Source of the DNA: an uncultured Eubacteriales bacterium
GTDB lineage: Bacteria; Bacillota; Clostridia; Christensenellales; UBA1242
Direction: 5' to 3'
NCBI GenBank assembly: GCA_949031345.1
Contig: CARNVA010000005.1
Location: 1 to 39,056, forward strand
Length of the DNA stretch: 39,056 nucleotides
The notes below the pieces were generated by a model. The model did no database searches and had not been told where the DNA came from. It saw nothing but the letters and a program-made list of their open reading frames with translations. Made by a program: the position numbers and the translations under genes. Positions within the stretch are counted from its first letter, which is position 1, and every line of letters starts with the position of its first letter. Shown one piece after another: positions 33,475 through 39,056 of the stretch.

Positions 33475-35463
33475 TTATACATCAAGATCGGTAACAAGAT
33501 TTGGGTTTTCTTCAATGAATTTTCGTCTAAGCTCGCTGTCTTCACCCATGAGGTCGTTGAAATATTTCTCTGCTTCAATGGCATCTTCCATTGTAAGTTG
33601 TTCAAGTATTCTATGTTCTGGGTCAAGAGTGGTTTCCCAAAGCTGTTCTGCGTTCATTTCACCAAGACCTTTATAGCGCTGTTGAGAAGCTCCAACTCTG
33701 CCATTTTCAACATACCAAGCGTCAAGCTCTTGGTCTGTATAGAAATAATATTCGTTTTTATTTTTTGTCACCTTATAAAGAGGTGGTTTTGCCGCATATA
33801 CATGACCATGCTCAATGAGAGGTCTCATAAAGCGGAAGAAGAAGGTGAGAAGAAGTATTCTAATATGTGCACCATCAACATCGGCATCAGTCATACAAAT
33901 GATTTTGTCATAACGAAGTTTGTCTTCATTAAATTCTTCACCAATTCCGCAGCCAAAAGCAGTAATCATAGATTTGATTTCAGCATTTTCAAGCACGCGA
34001 TTAAGTCTTGCCTTCTCAACATTCAAAATTTTGCCTCTAAGCGGCAAAATAGCCTGGAAGCGTCTGTCTCTTCCGGTTTTGGCTGTACCGCCCGCAGAAT
34101 CGCCCTCTACGATGTAAATTTCGCAGAAACGCCTGTCTCTTTCACTGCAGTCAGCAAGCTTTCCAGGAAGGGTGGTGTTTTCAAGCACACTCTTTCTTCT
34201 TGTAAGCTCTCTTGCATTTCTTGCCGCCTCTCTTGCACGCTGAGCCATTACGCTCTTTAAAATGAGGTTTTTGGCTTCGCTAGGGTGCTGGTCAAGATAA
34301 TCTCCAAATTCGCTGACCATAGCCTTGTAAACAATGTTTCTCATTTCACTGTTTCCAAGCTTAGTTTTTGTTTGACCTTCAAATTGAGGCTCTTTAAGTT
34401 TTACACTGATAACGGCTGTGATACCTTCACGGCAATCATCTCCAGTCAGCTTTTCATTTTCTTTGATAATTTTGTTTGCAACGGCGTAATCGTTAAGCAC
34501 CTTTGTAAGACCTGCTTTAAAACCATCAAGGTGAGTGCCTCCTTCTTCGGTGTTGATGTTGTTTGCATAAGCATTGATTACTTCACTGTATCCTTCATTA
34601 AACTGGAAGCAAACTTCAACTTCATTTTCAAGCTCTCCATTTGCGCCACGGTTAAATTTATTAAAATAAACAGGTGATGAAAGAAGAGTTTCACGATTTT
34701 TGTTTAAATAGTCGACAAATTCAACAATTCCGCCTTTAAATTCAAAAACCTCTTTGCGTTCTTGTCCTTCACGCTTGTCCTCAAGCGAGATTACCAGTCC
34801 TTTGTTTAAGAATGCAATTTCTCTGAAACGATTTTTCATTGTTTCAAAATTGAATACAACAGTTTCAAAGATTTCATCATCTGGTTGGAAGGTGATGGTT
34901 GTGCCGCGCTTGTCTGTATTTCCTAATATTTCAAGTGGCGAAATAACATGACCACGACTAAACTCAATTTTGTGATGCTTTCCATTTTGATAAACATCAG
35001 CGACCATAAGTTTTGAAAGAGCGTTTACACAAGATACGCCCACACCATGCAATCCGCCAGAGATTTTATAACCCTCTCCGCCAAACTTACCACCAGCGTG
35101 AAGCTTTGTCAAAACGACCTCAACCGCACTTTTGCCTTCCTTTGGAATAATTCCAGTAGGAATACCACGACCATTGTCGGCAACAGAGCAAGAGCCATCA
35201 GCATTGATAGTCACACTTATTTGAGTGCAATATCCAGCAAGAGCCTCGTCAATAGAGTTGTCTACAACCTCGGTTACAAGGTGATGAAGACCATGTTCAT
35301 CGGTAGAGCCGATATACATGCCCGGTCTTTTTCTGACAGGCTCAAGCCCTTCAAGCACCTGAATGTCACTTGCGTCATACTTTTTTGAATGTCCAATTTC
35401 CTTTTCATCTTCAGCTTGAATATCTTCAAGATTGTTTTCTAAGTTGTTTTCGATGTTTTCCAT
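33475..35463 (-). CDS. gyrB: DNA gyrase subunit B
   Basis: GyrB is the ATPase subunit of gyrase. The 662 residues contain the GHKL ATP site (EVVDNSIDEALAG, DNGRGIPTG, GGLHGVGVSCVNALS), the transducer domain with EEGGTHLDGFKAGLT, and the TOPRIM metal site (YIVEGDSAGGTAKTGRDRRF with the first Glu, and CMTDADVDGAHIR with the Asp pair). The C-terminus has QRYKGLGEMNAEQLWETTLD, needed for GyrA contact. AGGAG precedes the ATG. It is the first gene of the five-gene operon. Confidence 0.97.
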   Translation of the reverse strand: MENIENNLENNLEDIQAEDEKEIGHSKKYDASDIQVLEGLEPVRKRPGMYIGSTDEHGLHHLVTEVVDNSIDEALAGYCTQISVTINADGSCSVADNGRGIPTGIIPKEGKSAVEVVLTKLHAGGKFGGEGYKISGGLHGVGVSCVNALSKLMVADVYQNGKHHKIEFSRGHVISPLEILGNTDKRGTTITFQPDDEIFETVVFNFETMKNRFREIAFLNKGLVISLEDKREGQERKEVFEFKGGIVEFVDYLNKNRETLLSSPVYFNKFNRGANGELENEVEVCFQFNEGYSEVINAYANNINTEEGGTHLDGFKAGLTKVLNDYAVANKIIKENEKLTGDDCREGITAVISVKLKEPQFEGQTKTKLGNSEMRNIVYKAMVSEFGDYLDQHPSEAKNLILKSVMAQRAREAARNARELTRRKSVLENTTLPGKLADCSERDRRFCEIYIVEGDSAGGTAKTGRDRRFQAILPLRGKILNVEKARLNRVLENAEIKSMITAFGCGIGEEFNEDKLRYDKIICMTDADVDGAHIRILLLTFFFRFMRPLIEHGHVYAAKPPLYKVTKNKNEYYFYTDQELDAWYVENGRVGASQQRYKGLGEMNAEQLWETTLDPEHRILEQLTMEDAIEAEKYFNDLMGEDSELRRKFIEENPNLVTDLDV

Positions 35464-35502
35464 GTCGTCTCCTATATATTATATATATTAAATAGATATA
35501 TA

Positions 35503-35532
35503 TATTATATATAATAAACAATATAAAGGCAA
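35503..35532 (-). promoter_or_regulatory. gyrB: Promoter of the gyrase operon
   Basis: On the - strand there is TTGCCT (35527-35532), a 17-bp spacer and TATAAT (35504-35509). The -10 lies inside a perfect 14-bp palindrome TATTATATATAATA (35503-35516). The leader is almost pure A/T. Gyrase genes are often induced by DNA relaxation, and this layout would suit such control. Confidence 0.7.
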
Positions 35533-35582
35533 GTGTTTTTAAGAAAAAATGTTTGTTAGAAAGGGTTAAAAACAAAAATTTG

Positions 35583-35611
35583 TTGCTTTTTCAATAATTT
35601 TGTGCTATGAT
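35583..35611 (+). promoter_or_regulatory. Promoter of the GtrA-like gene
   Basis: TTGCTT, a 17-bp spacer and TATGAT with TGC in front. The predicted start falls at the ATG, 35619. Confidence 0.55.
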
Positions 35612-35618
35612 TATTGTC

Positions 35619-36215
35619 ATGGAAGAATTGGAAGATAAAACTGAGGAAAAAGAGGTTGAAAAATTGCCTCAAAAAATTGAAGAAAATCAAGAAAAAGAAG
35701 AAGCTGCTGACAAAAATGAAGGAAAAGAAGTGGAGAAAAAATCAAAGTTTTCACCAAGAATGCTTGAGCTTTTTGAATTTTTAAAGTTTTTGGGCTTTTC
35801 TATATCAGCTGGTGTAATTCAAATTGTCTCATTTGAAATTATGTTTGACCTTATTGGTTGGAAAGTTTGGTGGGCGTGTCATCTAATAAGTCTTGCGCTG
35901 TCTGTTATTTGGAATTTCACCTTCAATAGAAAGTTTACCTTCAAGTCTGCAAGCAATGTTCCACTGGCAATGAGCTTTGCCTTTCTATTCTATGTCGCAT
36001 TCACTCCAGCTTCAGTTTTCGGTGGTCAAGCACTTAAAGACATAGGCTGGAACGGGACCCTTGTTGAAGCGCTTATGATGGTTATCAATTTTGTACTTGA
36101 GTTTGTTTGGGATAAATTTGTGGTTTTCAATGACAAATTCATGTCGAAAATCGAAAAAGTTTTGAAAATACATAAAAAAACTGATAAAAATATAAAAAAT
36201 AAAGGCAATGTATAA
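35619..36215 (+). CDS. GtrA-family membrane protein with acidic N-terminus
   Basis: The product has 198 residues. Residues 1-45 are Glu/Lys-rich. Four membrane helices follow (about 55-170), with the GtrA-type phrases FLKFLGFSISAGVIQIVSFEI, SVIWNFTFNRKFTFK and FVWDKFVVF. GtrA-like proteins are thought to flip or help transfer polyprenyl-linked sugars. The usual protein is about 130-150 residues, so the acidic front is an extension. No glycosyltransferase is adjacent. There is no Shine-Dalgarno sequence, and the promoter is placed for a leaderless message. An ATG 12 bases upstream is less likely because it overlaps the -10. Confidence 0.85.
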   Translation: MEELEDKTEEKEVEKLPQKIEENQEKEEAADKNEGKEVEKKSKFSPRMLELFEFLKFLGFSISAGVIQIVSFEIMFDLIGWKVWWACHLISLALSVIWNFTFNRKFTFKSASNVPLAMSFAFLFYVAFTPASVFGGQALKDIGWNGTLVEALMMVINFVLEFVWDKFVVFNDKFMSKIEKVLKIHKKTDKNIKNKGNV

Positions 36216-36229
36216 AGTATTTTGAAAAT

Positions 36230-36253
36230 AGGTGGCGGTTGTTCACCTTTTTT
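36230..36253 (+). terminator. Terminator after the GtrA-like gene
   Basis: AGGTG pairs with CACCT, followed by six T. Confidence 0.65.
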
Positions 36254-36322
36254 ATTTATGTTTTTTATTAAAATAATTTTGTTTTTTCTTAAAATGTGCT
36301 AAAATATATGTCAGGAGAAATT

Positions 36323-36901
36323 ATGATAAGTCGAAAGCAGTTAAGAGATAAGACAAAAGAGCTTGCAAAAGAAGAAAAGCAAGTTTTTGATGATGAAGGA
36401 CGGGTGGTAATAACTCTCACCGTGTTGGACGACAGAGGCTTTTTGTCACCTTATGGTGAAGACAATGATATTTTAATAAGCAGCGAAACAGCAGCATTTT
36501 TGGAGCATTCGACCAAGGCAATTCATCATAAAAAAGATTTGACCTTGCAAATTTACAGCAATGTGATTGACGAACGTGAAAAAGTGCTTTATGAAAAGGG
36601 GATACGCAATTATTATGAAAATTCATTTTTGGCTCATCATAGAGAGCTTAAACATAATTTGTGGTTGACCTTGCTTCTTACGTTAATTGGAATTGTTTAT
36701 TTTGGGATTATTGTTGCCATTTCTCTATTTTTCGATTATGATATCATACTTGAAATGCTGTCAATTGCAGGCTGGGTGTTTCTGTGGGAAGCTGTGGATA
36801 TATTCTTCTTTCAACGACCTAAAATAAAACATGCTCAATATCGTTCTTATGCACTCATGAATGCTAAAATAAACTATGCTGAGTTAAACAAAAAATCATA
36901 A
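36323..36901 (+). CDS. Hypothetical membrane protein with N-terminal soluble domain
   Basis: The product has 192 residues. The ATG at 36323 is preferred because AGGAGA precedes it. Residues 1-110 are soluble (VVITLTVLDDRGFLSPYG, then DILISSETAAFLEHS). Two membrane helices lie at about 117-140 and 146-165 (WLTLLLTLIGIVYFGIIVAI). The loop EAVDIFFFQRPKIKHAQYRSY follows. I recognise no family. A TGC-TAAAAT extended -10 lies just upstream (36297-36305). Confidence 0.65.
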   Translation: MISRKQLRDKTKELAKEEKQVFDDEGRVVITLTVLDDRGFLSPYGEDNDILISSETAAFLEHSTKAIHHKKDLTLQIYSNVIDEREKVLYEKGIRNYYENSFLAHHRELKHNLWLTLLLTLIGIVYFGIIVAISLFFDYDIILEMLSIAGWVFLWEAVDIFFFQRPKIKHAQYRSYALMNAKINYAELNKKS

Positions 36902-36920
36902 CAATCTGTTATGATTTTTT
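36890..36920. terminator. Bidirectional terminator spanning two stop codons
   Basis: AAAAAATCATAACA and TGTTATGATTTTTT form a perfect 14-bp stem with loop ATC. It covers the stop codon of the 36323 gene and the end of the convergent gene. Confidence 0.9.
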
Positions 36921-37484
36921 CTTGTTGTTTATAAAAGTAAAGTTGTCATTTTTAATATTTACAAAATGGCGCGAGTTTGCTTCAAGATTTCCTTTATGAA
37001 AGATTTTTGCCTCTCTTATTTGCTCACTTCCCACAATAGTGTATTTTACATCATAAAAGTTATAGCCTAGAATATTTAAAAGTGGGTTTATATAATAAAG
37101 CGAGTTTTTGATATATACAATGCCAATAAAAATCATGATTAAAACAAATATGCAATATCCGCTTACAAGCGAAAGGTCAAATTGCAATGCAAACAATACA
37201 AAAAGGGAAAAATAACCTAAAAAATGCTTGTCAGTAATATTTTCTCGTTCTATTATCTCAATTTCATGCCTGCTTCCGTTTGATTTAATGTTCCAAATAA
37301 GCCCGCCTATCCCACTTGCTATTAAAAGCAATAGGGTGGAAAAGTTTAAAGAGTTTAAAACATTAAAAGATAAATTGTTGTTAAGCATGTCAATTACAAG
37401 TTTGACAAGAATTAAAACAAACATAGGCACAAAGGCTGATAAAAATAGAGAAAAGTCTTTTAAAAGTTTTTTAAATTTGTCCAT
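36909..37484 (-). CDS. Hypothetical four-helix membrane protein
   Basis: The product has 191 residues. Membrane helices lie at about 12-33, 46-64, 88-105 and 108-126. The phrase GIVYIKNSLYYINPLLNILGYNFYDVKY after the last helix, followed by a small soluble C-terminal domain, is distinctive. Its topology recalls the KwaA subunit of the Kiwa anti-phage system, but no KwaB (DUF4868) partner is present, so I do not name it. It stands alone between convergent and divergent neighbours. Confidence 0.6.
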   Translation of the reverse strand: MDKFKKLLKDFSLFLSAFVPMFVLILVKLVIDMLNNNLSFNVLNSLNFSTLLLLIASGIGGLIWNIKSNGSRHEIEIIERENITDKHFLGYFSLFVLFALQFDLSLVSGYCIFVLIMIFIGIVYIKNSLYYINPLLNILGYNFYDVKYTIVGSEQIREAKIFHKGNLEANSRHFVNIKNDNFTFINNKKKS

Positions 37485-37526
37485 ATATTTATTTTGAATA
37501 AAATATAAAAAAATATTAAAATTTGC

Positions 37527-37555
37527 TTTGTTTTATTTAAAATTTCGGTTACAAT
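37527..37555 (+). promoter_or_regulatory. Promoter placed for a leaderless message
   Basis: TTTGTT, a 17-bp spacer and TACAAT (37550-37555). The expected start is the A of the ATG at 37562. Confidence 0.5.
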
Positions 37556-37561
37556 ATAACT

Positions 37562-38227
37562 ATGAAAATTGCTTCCTTTATTTTATTGGTTGTTTTATGC
37601 GTCGGAATGGGCGTTATTTACACGATTTTTCATAAACGCAATGATTGGCAGGGACTGTTGATAAGAGGACTTACCATATTGTCTTTGTTGGCACTTGCAA
37701 TTGTCTCCGCAAATTTGAAAGAATTAAATAATGCTTTGCCTATATTTTTCGTGCTAGCTCTTGGAGTGCTTTTTATTACAGAAACAATAAAAACAACTCA
37801 AAAAATTGAGGGTAGAGCCAATTTAATTATCTACAGTGTGCTTAGTTTTGCCTCTACGACGCTTTTAGCTGTCGGAGCGATAACTCTTTCGCAATTTAAT
37901 ATTTTGTCGCTTGTAGGCGGAATTTTGACGGGTGTTGGGCTTGGACTAATTGTTTGTGCAGTGAAAAAAGATTGGTCAGTGTGGTCTATTGTGATGGAAG
38001 TGCTGGTATGGCTTGGTGTTGGACTATTGTTAGGCTTTGCAATGACTGCTGTATTGACTTCAAAACATATGCTAAGCTCAGTATTCATGCTTCTTGGTGC
38101 AGTCTTCATGCTGGCATATAAGCTTATTGAAAAGTTTGCGTCAAATAATAAAATTTTTGTATATATTTCAAATGCACTATATGTTTTGTCATTGCTGCTG
38201 CTGACGATTGCAATTTATTTGTTTTAG
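37562..38227 (+). CDS. Hypothetical eight-helix membrane protein
   Basis: The 221-residue protein is almost entirely hydrophobic, with seven to eight membrane helices and short loops. The topology is like YhhN/lysoplasmalogenase proteins, but I do not see that family's conserved acidic residues. Function unknown. There is no Shine-Dalgarno sequence before the ATG. A long perfect terminator hairpin follows. Confidence 0.65.
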   Translation: MKIASFILLVVLCVGMGVIYTIFHKRNDWQGLLIRGLTILSLLALAIVSANLKELNNALPIFFVLALGVLFITETIKTTQKIEGRANLIIYSVLSFASTTLLAVGAITLSQFNILSLVGGILTGVGLGLIVCAVKKDWSVWSIVMEVLVWLGVGLLLGFAMTAVLTSKHMLSSVFMLLGAVFMLAYKLIEKFASNNKIFVYISNALYVLSLLLLTIAIYLF

Positions 38228-38231
38228 TGAA

Positions 38232-38267
38232 AATAAAAACAAGACTTAAAAGAGTCTTGTTTTTATT
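38232..38267. terminator. Bidirectional terminator
   Basis: A perfect 15-bp stem (AATAAAAACAAGACT with its complement) around TAAAAG, shared by the two converging genes. Confidence 0.9.
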
Positions 38268-38269
38268 GT

Positions 38270-38866
38270 TTATCTGTCAAATTCTTGTTCTTCAAGAGGG
38301 TGTTTTTCTTGACTTGGCATTTTTTCAATGCGAGTTTCTTTATTGAATAAACCAATTTTTTGAGGGTTTAATTCCACATGCAATAATTTGTTTAAATTAT
38401 CATCCTTATATTCTTTTTTGTTTTCAACTTTGCTGACATTGAGAAGGCTATTGACTTTTTCAAGATGCATAAACAGTGGAAAAATAAGTTGATCATTGAT
38501 GTCAGTTTCAGCAGAGAAAACTACAGATTCAATTTCATGAACAGAATAATTGTCTGTAATATTGTTTATTGCATGAATAAGAAAACTGTATTCTTTTTCT
38601 TTATCACAAGCTATAGTGGCAACTCCTTCATACTGTGGCTGAAAATCTGTTTTTGAAACCTCTGCCATATATTCTACAGCAGCTGGCATACTTTCAAAAT
38701 ATTTTGCTGACTTTAAAAGAACAGATGCATAGTCAAGCTTTACTTTTGCTTGCCTGTCATTAAGCATTCTTACGAAATGACATACATCAATTACAGTGAC
38801 TTTGCTGGATCCTTTCAACTCTAAACAAACAAATCTTTTTGGAATATCCAATATTTCTTTTTCCAT
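38270..38866 (-). CDS. Hypothetical soluble protein of 198 residues
   Basis: No membrane segment or signal peptide is seen. Residues 1-60 look like a mixed alpha/beta start (FVCLELKGSSKVTVIDVCHFV). The middle (FESMPAAVEYMAEVSK) is helical, and the last 60 residues are charged and probably flexible. I do not recognise a family. GGAGG precedes the ATG, and the promoter is near consensus, so this should be well expressed. Confidence 0.65.
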   Translation of the reverse strand: MEKEILDIPKRFVCLELKGSSKVTVIDVCHFVRMLNDRQAKVKLDYASVLLKSAKYFESMPAAVEYMAEVSKTDFQPQYEGVATIACDKEKEYSFLIHAINNITDNYSVHEIESVVFSAETDINDQLIFPLFMHLEKVNSLLNVSKVENKKEYKDDNLNKLLHVELNPQKIGLFNKETRIEKMPSQEKHPLEEQEFDR

Positions 38867-38913
38867 AATGGCCTCCTTGATTGAATTAAAATCAATATTT
38901 TTTCTTTAATTAT

Positions 38914-38941
38914 AGTATAGCAGTTTTTTCAATATTGTCAA
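38914..38941 (-). promoter_or_regulatory. Strong promoter of the 38270-38866 gene
   Basis: On the - strand: perfect TTGACA (38936-38941), a 16-bp spacer ending in TGC, then TATACT (38914-38919). A second TATAAT overlaps it slightly downstream. Confidence 0.75.
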
Positions 38942-39003
38942 CATTTAATTATATTCCAAGCATAAAAAACTGAAACTCAAAAAACACAGCCCATCATTTA
39001 TGT

Positions 39004-39031
39004 TGCGGGAGTTGGATTTGCCACTCCCGAG
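39004..39031. other. GC-rich hairpin at the window end
   Basis: CGGGAGT and ACTCCCG enclose TGGATTTGCC in an otherwise AT-rich stretch. A TATATC/GATATA hairpin follows at the edge. It is not a recognisable tRNA arm. It may belong to a structured RNA or repeat that continues outside the window. Confidence 0.35.
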
Positions 39032-39056
39032 AACGCGGGTTATATCTTGCGATATA

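Noticed and set aside
36909..37484. A complete Kiwa defence system
   Set aside because: No KwaB/DUF4868-like gene is adjacent, and the sequence likeness is only topological.
39000..39056. Possible partial tRNA on the - strand
   Set aside because: GCA sits in a hairpin loop, but the loop length does not allow a seven-base anticodon loop with U33, and there is no GTTCGAATC-type T loop.
39000..39056. Start of a + strand gene (ATG at the GC-rich hairpin)
   Set aside because: No ribosome binding site, and the codons lie in an obvious inverted repeat.
1..39056. CRISPR arrays, insertion sequences, rRNA and tRNA genes
   Set aside because: No regularly spaced identical repeats, no transposase and no recognisable structural RNA gene other than the SAM riboswitch were found on reading both strands.

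Overview
The window is low-GC, densely packed chromosomal DNA from a Gram-positive bacterium. The pointers to Bacillota, probably an uncultured Clostridia-like lineage, are an LtaS-type polyglycerol-phosphate synthase, HelD, a DegV protein, strong GGAGG ribosome binding sites, sigma-A promoters that often carry an extended TGn -10, and a SAM riboswitch ahead of metK. TGA is used as a stop. No rRNA, tRNA, CRISPR array or insertion sequence was recognised. The species cannot be named from this sequence.

Region 1-6900 is accessory. A giant intracellular-looking RHS/YD-repeat protein (about 1,857 codons, broken by one missing base near 2843) is followed 21 bp later by a small membrane protein cut by the window edge, in the position of an immunity gene. 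Upstream lie a sigma-like DUF1492/ArpU-type regulator and a divergent XRE regulator. The two regulators share a divergent promoter region with twin inverted 15-bp elements over both -10 boxes, and five CTAA motifs at 9-10 bp spacing sit just ahead of the RHS gene. This looks like a self-regulated polymorphic-toxin locus and is the best candidate here for an undescribed system.

Region 6982-20114 is mostly + strand: a P-loop protein, an alpha/beta hydrolase, a SAM riboswitch with a divergent metK, an iron-sulfur flavoprotein-like protein (- strand), rnhB, a ZIP metal transporter, small membrane proteins, an LtaS-like enzyme, alanine racemase, a Lys/Glu/Ala-rich DUF2188 protein and an M16 peptidase.

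Region 20190-27295 carries tmk, an oxidoreductase with a Cys/His-rich tail, uvrC, a membrane-anchored XRE protein, degV (+) and hisS. A 620-bp non-coding stretch (27296-27915) holds perfect DnaA boxes in an AT-rich setting and resembles a replication origin.

Region 27916-35463 is one compact leftward operon, gyrB - DUF488 - MazG-like - gyrA - helD, with a clear promoter upstream of gyrB. The remainder (35619-39056) holds a GtrA-like protein and four unrecognised proteins, three of them membrane proteins, separated by clear terminators. Several genes lack a Shine-Dalgarno sequence and have a -10 box placed so that the transcript would begin at or next to the start codon.
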